From assembly GCA_003254885.1 (NCBI GenBank), contig QANT01000646.1, positions 1-64,000 of the forward strand: a stretch of DNA of 64,000 bases, read 5' to 3'. The notes beneath the pieces are model-generated. The model worked only from the letters and a program-made list of their open reading frames with translations, had not been told where the DNA came from and ran no database searches. Positions within the stretch are counted from its first letter, which is position 1; each line of letters opens with the position of its first letter. The translations under genes were made by a program, and so were the position numbers. This document shows positions 51,854 to 64,000 of the stretch, in pieces. This stretch comes from Purshia tridentata. Its lineage: Eukaryota > Streptophyta > Magnoliopsida > Rosales > Rosaceae.

Positions 51854-54800
51854 ATGCCGGAAAGTCCAGGAAACAGTGAGAAAATGTCAAAACCGAAGCG
51901 AGAGGGAAGTCGACTAGCCCTTACCGGAGCCGCTGCGCTGCTCGTTCTCGCTGTTAACCTCGGAATCACCGCCTTCAACTCCCACAGGAAGAACAGAAAG
52001 AAGAAAGGTTTCTTCATTGCTTATTTTCTTTTCTGCAACTTTCCACACAACCAAACAGTCATATTCGTACAATTTAATCATTCTGTTCTTAGAGTTTCGT
52101 TTTAATCTATGTGTGTGTGTGAGTTGCAGATCTTCAGGGGTCTAAGGTTCGTGTTAATCTGTCGGCATCCGAGATTATAAAATTGGCGGACCGAATCATT
52201 AACAAGTCAAAAGAGGTTCACGATGCGGTTGCTTCAGTTCCTCTCGACAAGGTTTTAAGCCATTCACACACTTGAATATGAAAATCCAGCTGACTAGCTC
52301 ATTCATTTGAATTTCTTCCACTAATATGGCTTCGAACTCTCTTTAATTTTTCAGTTTCTCAAATTCGAATAAGAGAACAGTATTTGCTTGTGAGCTGAGG
52401 AGCTCTAATTTCTCAGTATTTATGTTAAGCTGAAATTTGTTTGGCTGATAAATTTGAGCTGCTTTTCATAACGGTTACATTTTACAGGTTACATATATGA
52501 ATGTTATTTCACCTCTAGCAGAATTAGAAGCGCAACAATTTCCACTGGTCCAGTCTTGTGTGTTTCCAAAGATGGTATCCACTTCCAATGATGTCCGCAA
52601 AGCCAGCGCCGAAGCAGAGCGGAGAATAGATGCTCATGTTCTCACTTGCAGGTATTTTCTTGGGTGATTATCTCTAGTTCCGAAGTAGCTTGAACTTTGT
52701 ATTCGGCTATCTCACGTGAGCTTGCAAAGTTTTTACAAGATTTTTAAAGAATTATGGAAATAAATAATACATGCTCTGTTACGCAAACTGAACAGCAAGC
52801 GTGAAGATGTATACCGTGTTGTCAAAGCTTTTTCTACAAGAGGGGAATGGGTGAATGCTGAAGCAAAGCGCTATACTCAAGCCTTGGTAAGGCTTTTGCA
52901 TCATTCTTATTGGGCCCTTTCTTTGCATGAAACAAACAGAACTATGGTTAAGCACATTGATGATGTTGCTTGAGGCTCTCTTTTTATATGTAAAGGAGAA
53001 AATGCTGGATGTTGATTCTTTCCCAATCAGTGACAGATGAGAGACTTTGAACGCAATGGGTTGAACCTTACTTTAACTAAGAGAGAGGAAATGCAGCGTG
53101 TGAGAGGCCAAATTGATGAGCTAAGCTTGCGCTATATCCAAAATCTATACGAGGATAGTACTTTTCTTCTCTTCACTGAGACTGAGTTGGCTGGTTTACC
53201 ACCGGAGTTTCTTAAGGTGTAGTATTTTTCCGTCATTTATTTTTCAATTCAACTTTTCTGGAAGTTCACTTTATGCAAATTTACTTAGGCTGCATTCATG
53301 GATGAACTTTCAACGTATTTATTTTCTCGTTAATATACTTTTTTATGCTTGTCTGTAATCAGTCAATTTTGTTAGGATGATACCTTTAAATATATTATGT
53401 TTTTCTGAATTTAAGTTAAATTTGATGCCGTTGAGACCCCACAAATTTGTTTATGTATGGATTTGGCTAAATAAAAGTAAGTAAATTAAAAAAGATATAA
53501 ACTCGCTAGTAACCATGGAATATAATTTGAAATCGGTAATTTCCGAAGGTTTAATATCTTTCCATTTCCTTACCATTCATTTACAGTCAGTAACTTTATG
53601 TATAAATTTATTTTAATTTGATATGTAACTCTTTTTATAAACTTTTTCAAAAATATATTCAGGACAATCATCAGCAAGCATCTCTTCATAATTGGTCTAC
53701 ATTGTCTCTAAATAAATCACTGAAATTTATAGATTAATGTGATTACTTAATAAAATAAAGTTATTCTTCTACAGAGCCTAGGCAAAGTTGAAAATGGTAA
53801 ATTCAAGGTGACACTAAAAATTCATCATGTGGCAGCAGTACTGGAACTTTGTGAGGTATGATATGATCCGCTGTGTTCATATTGAAGACAATTACTTTTT
53901 TTGTTGGATTTGTTGCTTGTCAGTGGCAATTTTGCCAATGTCGACATTTAATTTATTGTGTTATATGATATTTTAGAATCTTTCTTAATGTAGTTGACAA
54001 AATTCATTTTGTGTCCCTGTGAAGGTTGGAACAACAAGGAGGACTGTAGCAGTGGCATATGGAAAGAGGTGTGGAGAAGTCAATCTTTCTATCTTAGAAG
54101 ATTTGGTAAAATATTTTGATTTTCTTCTCATGATTACTTTAGTTCCAATTAGATATTCAGTCTTTAACTCCATTGTAAATCTATAAAATATATTAATTTA
54201 ACTCCAAATTGTCTAATTTTAAAGTTCTCTATTTTTTGTTCAATTGATAACTCTTTATTGCAAAAAGAAAAAAGAACCATATTTTTCCATTATATCTGTT
54301 GTTTTTAATTATGTGTCATGGTTTTCTTAATCATGAAAACTTAAAGCTGTTATGCGTCAATTGGCTCCCATAAAAATCACTATATTGTGGTGAATTTGGA
54401 GAAAAATTCTTGGAATTCAGTAGCATGGCTACTCTTAGAAGTTGTGTTGTGAAATTGTAGTATTAGTTGGAGGTTATATTTTGTTAATTGGCAACCATAG
54501 TTGTTATTTGTTTGGAGTTCAACCAACATAGTTAGAACATCTGATTTTATTTTCATATCTTTGAGTGCCTTTTGTTAAATGGTGTTTAGTTGAAGGTATT
54601 CTATGTGCATCTTATCAAATGTGGATCCAAAACATGATTTTCTATTTTGATTTTATTTCTCTTCTTATTTATCACTATTTTTATGTTGTGCTGAAGTATA
54701 TGCAAGTCAATTGACTCTGATGTTTTGTTGGTTTAGGTCCAACTACGCCATAAATTTGCTAGATTGATTGGTTATTCAAATTATGCTGACTATGCTGTCG

Positions 54801-57800
54801 ATCTTAGAATGGCAAAGACACCCTCAAAGGTTTGTATGATGTTGCCACTTTCTTACGATATTATGCACAGTGGTAACCAAGTGAGATGAAATTACAAGGA
54901 AATTATGTTTGGTGAAAATATTTTGCTCCTTACAAATTTGGAGACATGATAGGATATTATGTGCAGTGGTAACTTTGTGAAGTGAGATGAAGTTAGACGG
55001 AAATTATTGGTGGTGCAAATATTTTGCTCTTCTTACAAATTTGGTGATAGAATAGGTTGGAACTGGGGATAGTTTAATTCATTCTTCATAATTGGCATGC
55101 ATTATTTTTCATGAAGTGTACTAACAATGGAAAGGATAGGAGATAAACTGTTTTAAGTGGCCTTCTTTCTGGTGAGCCTTGTGATAAGAATCTTTCTGCC
55201 GTTGGATTCTTCTCTGCCAAGTGCAGAAGTCTAGAAAAAATGATACTCTAAGAAACTACAATTTGATTCCTCCCACTCCAAGTTGGGAGGCACTGACTTC
55301 ATCTCGTGGAAAGGAGTGATTCATCATTAAGGGGGTTTAATTTTATTCTCTTACGAAAAGAGGCATGGGAACCATTCCTTTGTTGCTGCATTCTTTGTAG
55401 CTTTGCAGTTTTGACGAGGCCTCAGGCCCTACTTAATTGACTGACAATGACAAAGGATTATGACTTATTAGGGAAATTTGAGTTGATTATGATGAGGCTT
55501 ATTGGGTATTCTGATTCCTAATCTCTGATATGATCATGCTTTGAAATTCAGCATACTTTGTGCTCTTTTTCCCAGTTGGCAGGCTTTAAAAGTTCTGTCA
55601 AGTAGTCTAGTAGTCATATATGGGTAATCTAAAAGTATGCACTAACATCTGTTTTGGGGATCATCTTCACATTTATGTTCATTTTCCCACACTTGTTTCT
55701 TGTAGCTCATACTAGTGTGGGTGATTATTTAGGTTTTTGAGTTCTTAGAGGACATCTCCAATAGTTTGACTGACTCGGCCACCATGGAGCTGTCCATCTT
55801 GAAAGATTTGAAGGTTAAAATTTCTTTTATATTTTTTCATACTTCGGCTTATTTCATGCCTGATTGTTTTGTGTCTTATGTCGTATCAGAAAAAAGAGGA
55901 AGGAGACTATCCATTTGGAATTGAGGACGTACTGTACTATGTGAAGAAGGCTGAAGAACATCAGTTTAATTTGGACTTTGGATCTCTTAAGCAATACTTC
56001 CCAGTAAATTTGGTTCTATCTGGGGTCTTCAAGATAGTGCAAGACCTTTTTGGTAATTATGCATTAATTTATACTGTCTAGACTGTAATAACATATATTT
56101 TATTTTGTCCCATGAACTTATCCATTTCATGCAGGTTTAAGGTTTGAGGAAATTGCAGATGCTGAGGTTTGGCATTCTGATGTTCACATATATTCAGTTT
56201 TTGACTTAAGTTCTGGTGAACTTTTGGGTCATTTCTACCTTGATATGTACATAAGGTTGAAGGAAGACTTATTTTAAAGATTTATCTCTTCCTTTATGTT
56301 TTTATTTGAGTTATGAAGACATGGGTTTGTGTTGTCTTTGAACAGGGAGGGAAAATATAATCATACCTGTGTGGTGGCTCTTCAAAATGGTGCATTATCA
56401 TCCAATGGGTCACGTCAGGTTGTGCTCTCAGTTTGTGACCATGAGTGGTATCTTTGTAATATAGGTTTTTCTTGAGATAGTAACTAATGTTTAATAGCTG
56501 TAGTGAAGTAAAAAATTGCATGTCTTCTTTTTGTGCTGGAGTGAAAATGACTCTGAATATTAGTTCAGATATTTAGTTGTCATATTGATGTAGAGAATCA
56601 TATTATCTGAATAAACCATTAGTCTTGTGTTATCAATTTACCATTTGCTTTCTGTAACTAGATCCCAGTGGCATTACTGATCTCTCAATTCCAAAAGGAT
56701 GTTACTGGTCAACCTGAATTACTGAGGTTCTCTGAAGTTGTGAATCTTTTCCATGAGTTTGGCCATGTGGTATGTTGTATTTCCTTATTCACAAGCTTTC
56801 TCAGTGTGATATGTTGTTCATAAATAACAGGTCCATCTGCTGATTATGAACCTTTAGGTACAACATATATGCAATCACGCATCGTTTGCCAGATTTTCTG
56901 GGCTGGGTTTTGATCCAGATTTTGTGGAGGTTCCTGCTCAGGTGCTAGAGAACTGGTAATTAATGGAACTCCCTTTTCTGAACAGACTTGGCCTAAATTC
57001 ACAAATTTTATTTTTGGCCATAAATTCATGCATCTTAACTGTGTAAAATTTCAGGTGTTATGAAAGCTTCACTTTGAAGTTGATTTCCGGCTTTCATCAG
57101 GTGGAACATGTTTTATTTATTTAATTTAAATAGTAAATGCTTGGAAAGTCAATTTGCTCTCTCTTCCCCCCTTCCTCCCTTCCACAGTAGAACATCTCAT
57201 CTTTTCATAAACAAATTTCTTTTATTTTTATCCCTATTATGGATGGTTAGTGTTGTCCCTATTATGGACGGTTAGTGTTTTGTCCCTATTATGGACGGTT
57301 AGTGTTGAAGTCATGTATAACGTAAGTACTCTGTATATATATTTGTTCAACTTGTTCTTTTAGATATATAAAATAAGTTAAATTGCTTATATCTTCTATC
57401 TTTAGGATATAACAAAGCCTATCAAGGATGAAATGTGCAAATCCATTAAAAGATGGAGATATTCCTTTTCTGCGCTCAAAATGAAGCAAGAAATTCTTTA
57501 TTGTAAGCCCTCTTACTATTTCTTCTACATCTTAGAAACTAGTACAGTTCATAGATTATTTGAAGAATAACTTTATGGTTGTGTTTGATTCATAGGAAGA
57601 ATTTTGTGGACAAACTTTTTTTCTTGGAAAACATTTGTTAGTAGAATTTTTAGTTTTCAATTTGTTTGGCGTTGAGTTTGATTTCTTGGAATAGTTTGTA
57701 AAAGGAAATCACTGTAGACAACCAATTCTTAGTTATTCTTTAAAATTTTAAAAGGCTTTGCTTCCTAAAATTTCTTATATTTTTATTATGAACCAATATT

Positions 57801-58949
57801 TAGATTTCAATCTTAAGATAATCATTGAATACTCAAATCTTTAAACTTTTTGTCTTTGAGTAATGGGCAAGGTCATTGCCTAGTAATTGCAGACGCTGAC
57901 CTGAGAAATTGGATACAATTATGCTTTTATGTTAAAATCCATGGCTAAGTATATCATTTGAGACTGTTCTTTCTGGGAAATGCACAGTAATGGAATGTAG
58001 AATTCCTTTTATTTCAGATTTTGGTGATGTAGATATTACTCTTTATCTTGTAAATAACTCAAAAGTGTTTGTATTGTCAGGTCTTTTTGATCAAATTATA
58101 CATTCTGCCGAAAATGTTGACATTGTTGAGTTATTCAAGCATCTTCATCCAAGGGTATGTGGCTCTTTGCAGTAATTCCTTTATAAAGTTGCATTTTGGG
58201 GTATTATTGACTCTGGTTTCTCAGATCATGTTAGGTTTGCCAATGTTGGAGGGTGTCAATCCAGCTTCACGTTTTCCAAGTAGTGCCATTGGTTATGAAG
58301 CTGCTTGTTACAGCCGTATTTGGAGTGAGGTTGGTCACCCCTCGATTATCAGAAATAGTCAAGAATATCCTTTTTAGTTAGATTCCCAAGTTCAGTGACA
58401 ATTGCTGTACAGGAAATGATTGCCCAATGATTAAGTTCGAAGGATTTCAGTCTCTTCATCTGTGATTCTGACGGTCAGTGCTGATGCCTTGATTGATACT
58501 TGTAGGTTTTTGCCGCTGATATATTTGCTTCAAAGTTTCAAGATAGTTATTTGAACCAGTATGTTGGCATGCAGTTCAGGAACAAGGTAAAGAATTTGCT
58601 CTATAGAAAGAAGTGTTGCCAATAATGGTTCAAAAAAATTTCAGAGTTCATACCCTGTCTCTTACAAATAGTGTCCATGAATAGCTATATGCATTGTCGT
58701 TAAGAGGTGTGCAGTTTTGGGTTTTATTTGCCTTTTCATATTCTTTAGAATTTGTATGGAACATTGGCATTCTTGTTTTTCTCCCTCAGAAATGCTATTT
58801 AAAGTCAACATTTATTATCTTAATTATTGCCTTTCTAGGTATTGGCTCCAGGAGGAGCAAAGGAACCCATTGAAGTTTTAACAGGCTTTCTTGGGAGAGA
58901 ACCATCGATTCAAGCTTTTATCGAAGGCAAATCCCAATACAGATTTTGA
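51854..58949 (+). CDS. Thimet-type oligopeptidase (M3 zinc metallopeptidase) with N-terminal membrane anchor
   Basis: Twenty exons start at 51854, 52130, 52488, 52796, 53037, 53775, 54025, 54737, 55733, 55890, 56135, 56346, 56662, 56858, 57055, 57406, 58081, 58225, 58506 and 58839; their ends are 52007, 52251, 52651, 52886, 53216, 53855, 54105, 54829, 55813, 56052, 56255, 56418, 56769, 56955, 57100, 57502, 58154, 58329, 58586 and 58949. Phases close to 707 residues. A hydrophobic segment at about 21-41 (LALTGAAALLVLAVNLGITA) could anchor it. The zinc site is HEFGH (499-503) with E528 (FVEVPAQ) 25 residues on, as in family M3. These enzymes cut short peptides, for example spent targeting peptides. 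The Arabidopsis match is At1g67690 (recalled), distinct from organellar TOP1 and cytosolic TOP2. Confidence 0.94.
54858..55056. repeat. Tandem duplication inside an oligopeptidase intron
   Basis: Two diverged copies of about 95-103 bases (54858-54952 and 54953-55056) share GATATTATG, CAGTGGTAAC, GTGAGATGAA, ATATTTTGCTC and TTACAAATTTGG in the same order. They lie in the 903-base intron after exon 8. Confidence 0.75.
57234..57306. repeat. Short tandem repeat in an oligopeptidase intron
   Basis: Three copies of a unit of roughly 27-30 bases built from CCCTATTATGGACGGTTAG and GTGTT(TT)GT. Only small differences separate the copies, so length variation between individuals is likely. Confidence 0.8.
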
Positions 58950-60843
58950 ATACTCACTCAGCGTCGTGCTCGTGCATCTTTGGTTGCCGGTAATAATCTT
59001 CAATTACTCATGTCTATTCTACAGACAAGGTCTGATGCTCAAAATGATAATATCTCTAATGTATATTAACAAGTGTTTGTAATGTTTATAGCAGCAAGAC
59101 TAAAGAGTTTTGAATTAAGGTTAGGGCTAGACTCGCGGTGTGTAGGTTGCTAAAGAGCATTGCAGTTTTGGTCGCTCCAGAAAGCTATCAATTTCCCTTG
59201 TTTGTAATTAATCTTCTCTCTCTTTTCTTTAATAGGTTAGTCTTTACTCGTTTCTCTTATAATACTTCTGCTAAATTATTTGCATGTAAACTTAATTTCG
59301 ACATCAGCTTCAATGTATTTAATTTGCATTATGAAAACCATTGAAGATGATTATAGAAAAAGTTTATGGTGCATATGGATGGAGGAAAATGAATGGATTT
59401 TAATTCAAACACAAAAGGAAGGAAAATAAAAATCTGTAATTACTTTTCCTTTTCTACTCCCTCCAAAATCTTGAAAGTATCATTTAGTTTGACAAGGTTT
59501 GCATTTTTCGTCTGTTTAATGAATCTTATAAAACTTGCAATTCCTCAACAATTTCCTTCCATTCACCTTTTGCTTTGACGGTTGACCTGGTGTTGCCAGA
59601 TGGGTTGAAGATTGAATATTCCCCGGCTGCTCCTTTTTTATAATGGCATTATGAATCACGATTAACATGTTGGACTTAATTATATGGAAATTATTTATTG
59701 GTTATTTGTTTTTCCAATATTTTGCATGCCTTAAAACTCCATAATTCATGGCAGTACTGGAAAACAGAAATATGAATTTCTGTATAAAAGAAGAAGAGTC
59801 CGATTTTCTTAGCCCATTTGATTATGCAAATCACAAGGCCCAAAACAAAAGGACTCGGTCAGTTTTTTAAATCAGCCTATAAGATACGACACGATGTCGT
59901 TTGCCCTTGACGTATTAAATTTATTGGGTTTCCTTTCTGTGGGTGTTTCGGTTTAGTTTTGACTTGACTCTTCCAGAGAGCCCAGAAGGGAGTAGAAAGT
60001 GGAAAAAACAGAGAGTGACCGAAAATTTCCGAGGCAAGAGAATAACTGAATCGCGAGAAGAAGAAAGTAATAAAGAAAATAGATTTTCTCAGTCAACAAA
60101 CTACAACGTGAATAGAGGATAACAAAGGCCGAGTCCTTCCTCCGTAGGTATTACCAAACCTTCTCTTCCTTGTTCTCATCTGGGTTTTCCTTTTCTCATC
60201 TTATTCATGTCCTCTGCATTAATGCATGTGCTTTCTCTTTTCTGAATTTGGTTTTTACGAGCACTCCCTAGTTTTTTTATTTACTTTTGGAGGATTAGGA
60301 ATGAGATAAATGTGGTGAATGTACTCTAATTTTTGTTTGTTCTCTTTTTATTTGGATGAACAGAGAAGGAAGTGGGGATTCCTGGATTAAATTTGGAAAG
60401 TTGCTGCTGATTTTTGGGCGAGAGTGGCTTTTATGCATCTGTATTTTTCAATTTTAAGTAAAAGTTCAAATTCTTGTGGTGAAAAGTGAAGAGATTTGTG
60501 GGGTTTGTATTTATTTTCTAACAAGGGCACAAAACTGAATGAGGGTTTTTGTTTTGGGTGATTGAGATTGGAGAAATTAGGGCCTGTTTAATCTGTGGTG
60601 TTAGTTGGGTTTTAGTTTTCAGATGAGAAAGGGGGTTTATGGCCCCCTTTGTTGATTTTTTTTCAGAAAAACAGGCATAAACAAGCGTCTGGGTAGCCTC
60701 AGATTAATACTATTTACGTCACTGATGTTAATGGGTTTTCGCTCTGTGATTCAATAGCCCCAGGACTGTTTTTGCAAAAACTTGGAATCTTAGATACTGG
60801 TTTTGTACAGTGTAGGACAGTGTTTTGTTTGTTCATATGAATA
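58950..60843. other. Intergenic region and PP2A B' leader
   Basis: No gene is seen between 58950 and about 59980. From about 59990 the sequence looks like a transcribed leader. A donor (CCGTAG then GTATTA, exon ending at 60147) and an acceptor candidate (GAACAG ending at 60363) suggest a 5'-UTR intron of about 216 bases, as is common in this gene family. Confidence 0.5.
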
Positions 60844-63746
60844 ATGTTCAAACAGATACTAAGTAAGCTTCCCCGGAAGTCATCTAAGAATGCTGAAAAT
60901 CGGGATGGAAGCCATTCAATGTATTCTAATGCTCCCACCAGTTCCCGGGGCAGTGATTTAGGGAATAGTAAGTCTGGCAACTTGATTACATCTTTCCCAG
61001 CCAGTAATTCTGTTTCAGATGTGGGGAAAGTTTATGGCAATAAGAATGTTAGGGGTGCAAATTTAAAGCTGAATGGCTATGTGACCTCTTCTTATGAAGC
61101 ATTGCCTGGATTTAGAGATGTTCCCAATTCTGAGAAGCAGAACTTATTAGTTAAAAAGCTGAAATTATGTTGTGTGGTATTTGATTTCACTGACCCAACA
61201 AAGCACCTGAAAGAAAAGGAGATCAAGCGGCAGACACTGTTAGAGCTAGTGGATTATGTGACTTCAGCCAATGGTAAATTTACAGAAGTTGTTATGCAAG
61301 AAGCTACAAAAATGGTGTCTGCAAATTTATTTAGGTCGTTCACTCCGCAGCCACGTGAGAATAAAGTTGTAGATGGCTTTGATTTAGAAGAGGATGAGCC
61401 TTCAATGGATCCTGCATGGCCTCACTTGCAAATAGTATATGAATTTTTGTTAAGGTTTGTCGCATCACCTGAGACAGATGCAAAATTAGCTAAAAGATAC
61501 ATTGATCACTCGTTCATTCTCAAGTTGCTGGATCTTTTTGACTCCGAAGATCCTAGAGAAAGGGAGTACTTGAAAACAATTCTGCACCGGATTTATGGAA
61601 AATTTATGGTGCATCGTCCATTCATCAGGAAAGCTATTAACAACATATTTTATCGTTTTATCTTTGAGACTGAGAAGCATAATGGGATATCTGAACTTCT
61701 TGAAATTTTGGGCAGTATTATAAATGGGTTTGCTCTACCACTGAAAGAGGAACATAAATTGTTTCTTGTTCGGGCTCTAATTCCTCTGCATAAGCCCAAA
61801 TGCTTAGCAATGTACTATCAACCGTTATCTTATTGCATTACGCAATTTGTAGAAAAAGATTGCAAGCTTGCTGATACTGTCATAAGGGGTTTATTGAAGT
61901 ACTGGCCGATCACTAATAGTTCAAAGGAAGTATTATTCCTAAGTGAGTTGGAGGAAGTTTTAGAAGCAACTCAGCCGCCTGAATTTCAGCGCTGCATGGT
62001 TCCCTTGTTTCGCCAGATTGCTCATTGTTTGAACAGTTCTCACTTTCAGGTAGCAGGTTCTTTCCTTGCATTGGAATATTTTTTTTTTTTTTTTTTCTAT
62101 ATGTATGTTTTTATTACACCTTTCTTCTTTAAAACTTGCTTTAGTTCTGCAACATGAATGATACTGTTCTGCAGTTATTTCATTTCAATCAGAAAGGATT
62201 TCTGCATCATTATTTCTCTAGACCATGTTGACCGTGACACATATAATTCTAAGCTTTTTCTTTCTGCATCAGAAGCTGAATGCCTGTGTAAATTTCCTTT
62301 TCTCTTTCCATCTTTGGTTGGTAATTTTAGAAATCTCATCAGTCCAAACTCCAAATTGTTCTGTAGTTATTTATTAGATTTGTATATTGTGAGCTATTCA
62401 TTTTCAGTTGTGTTTGCATGTACACTGTTTTTCAATTAAGGGATTCTTTATCTAGGTTTTTCATTGTTAATTTTTTTTTTTGGGTACTAATTAATCCAAC
62501 TAAACCTTAAATCCTGTCTGTCAGCCAAAATAAAACCTTCAATCTTGTTTAGTTGGATTTTGATGGCCACTTTTATTTTTCATTTCAATTTTAGGATGTT
62601 TTGTCACGAAGATTCAAGTTTCTCAAGTTCTCTTCAAATTCTATGTTGACACAATTTGGATAAAAATGCACGAATAATTTCTTCGGTTTTAGCAGAAAGT
62701 GGCTGTTGAAGGTGATGACTAGATATTGGTGTTGGCCACATTGGAGTGGATACAAAATTAAGATAACATAAGATAATGAGTAAAATGCAGTCCACAGCCA
62801 ATTCCATGACTGATGAGTTTGTTAATGTATGGGAGATGCAAAATAAACCTGCAGAGAGTTGTCCTGCATATTTGATTTATTCATATTGGTTTGTAGATGG
62901 TTTTAGGTTTGTATTATGACAATTAGTGTTGACTGTTTAGAGGACCTAGATTATATCTTGGAAAATTTGGGTGCTTGTTGGATGTTCTATTTTGGTTTAC
63001 ATAGAACTTGTTAGATGTTTCAAGAAACAAATTGAGGAACTAAAAATTACATCAATTTCTTGTGTTGGTTATCTTGAGGATATGATTATGAATGAAACAA
63101 ATTGTAACTTATTAAGGGGAAAAAAATGTACTACATAAATTGTGAAAATGTTCCATGAACAGTAGGTTCTCTATTAGACCCTAAAACCAAATATTCAACA
63201 CAAAAGCTGACGTTTACTTATGAAATGGTTATGAATATGAATTCTCTTCCCAGTGGCTGAGTAACTGTGGAAGAAACTTTGACCGAATCTTCTCAGAAAG
63301 TTTTTATATACCAGCCTAATCATAGAAATTTTCCCATTGCAGCTTTTGATTCTTGAATTTAATGCAACTGATTCTTGTTGTGTTAGGTGGCAGAGAGAGC
63401 TTTGTTTTTGTGGAACAACGATCACATTGAAAACTTAATCAGACAGAATCGTAAGGTTATACTGCCCCTTATCTTCCCTGCACTGGAGAAAAATGCTAGA
63501 AAACATTGGAATCAGGCTGTACATAGCTTGACCTTAAATGTCCGGAAAATTTTCTTTGATCTTGATCCTGAGCTGTTCAAGGAATGCTTAGTCCAGTTTC
63601 AGGAAGATGAATCAAAGGAGGGTGAGATTAAAGAACGACGTGAAGCCACATGGAAACGCTTAGAAGAAGTTGCTGCAAAGAAAGCTGCGAGCAACGAACC
63701 TGTGCTTGTTCCCCGCAGAGCACCTGTTCGCACTGGCTCAGTTTAG
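60844..63746 (+). CDS. PP2A regulatory subunit B' (B56 family)
   Basis: Two coding exons, 60844-62049 and 63387-63746, give 521 residues. The start [15 protein letters not shown] is the family's conserved N-terminus. The B56 HEAT-like repeat domain covers about 90-480 ([78 protein letters not shown]). It pairs with the PP2A scaffold and catalytic subunits and picks substrates. It belongs to the plant B'-gamma/zeta/eta/theta-like group by its N-terminus; neighbours favour B'-eta or theta. The C-terminus is RTGSV, so it lacks the SSL peroxisomal signal recalled for Arabidopsis B'-theta. The 1.3-kb intron has a GT-AG pair. A further 250 bases to the window end are 3' flank. Confidence 0.95.
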
Positions 63747-64000
63747 CTCAAAGCAATAGACTTGTTGACGATTCAATGACATCATTTTTTTCTTTTGTTG
63801 AAATGGAATTGGCAGTGCTGGCAACATGGTTCAGGTGGTGTAGTGCTCATGCTTTGTATTGCTCACTGCTACTGAATATAACAAGTTCATGTCATATATA
63901 TGTTGTAGTTCTAGGAAAGGTTCTGGCAGAAAACCATAGGCCAACAAACATTCTGCCTCATTTCTTGTTATATTTTGAAGTTATGTTCTCACTCTTCTAT

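Noticed and set aside
62158-62439. Open frame inside the PP2A B' intron
   Set aside because: It lies wholly between a clear GT donor and AG acceptor and its product has no similarity to the family.

Overview
The window is nuclear DNA from a eudicot plant. The evidence is AT-rich intergenic sequence, GT-AG (and a few GC-AG) introns, plant-specific protein families (BAHD acyltransferases, a GT-1/GT-4 trihelix factor, a SKIP14-type F-box protein) and gene neighbourhoods that match, from memory, two Arabidopsis segments (around At3g25980-At3g26040 and At1g67660-At1g67690). A rosid, perhaps in the Rosaceae, is my guess, but the sequence alone does not settle the species.

Positions 1-14.5 kb are a tandem array of six intact, intronless BAHD acyltransferase genes of the vinorine-synthase-like clade (two on +, four on -). 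A 27-codon orphan BAHD C-terminus, an N-terminal fragment of an OBL1-like lipase, a 554-bp solo LTR and several short tandem duplications lie among them. Two members depart from the family motifs: HXXXD is HKLAG in the second gene, and DFGWG is NFGWG in the third. The six fall into three sequence pairs that are interleaved on the chromosome.

Positions 17.5-23.1 kb hold a complete ten-exon ABCC (MRP-type) transporter gene on the - strand; my reconstruction gives 1451 residues. A stretch of about 5 kb without a recognisable gene follows.

Positions 28-64 kb are a compact, conserved housekeeping block: MAD2 (+), a GT-1/GT-4 trihelix factor (-), a YqaJ/lambda-exonuclease-fold nuclease (+), a 58-residue small protein (+), a SKIP14-like F-box protein (-), SRP72 (-), a membrane-anchored thimet-type oligopeptidase (+) and a PP2A B56/B' regulatory subunit (+). 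I assembled exons by hand from splice signals and checked that phases close; each spliced gene below gives an uninterrupted reading frame of the length expected for its family.

Functionally the left part looks like specialised acyl-ester metabolism with a possible vacuolar ABCC exporter beside it. The right part serves unrelated core roles: spindle checkpoint, light-responsive transcription, organellar DNA or nuclease activity, ubiquitin ligation, SRP targeting, peptide turnover and phosphatase targeting. I found no radically new system. The best leads are the variant BAHD motifs, the 58-residue protein, the interleaved BAHD duplications, the decayed partial copy of the trihelix gene, the MSA-type motifs upstream of MAD2, and the composite synteny.
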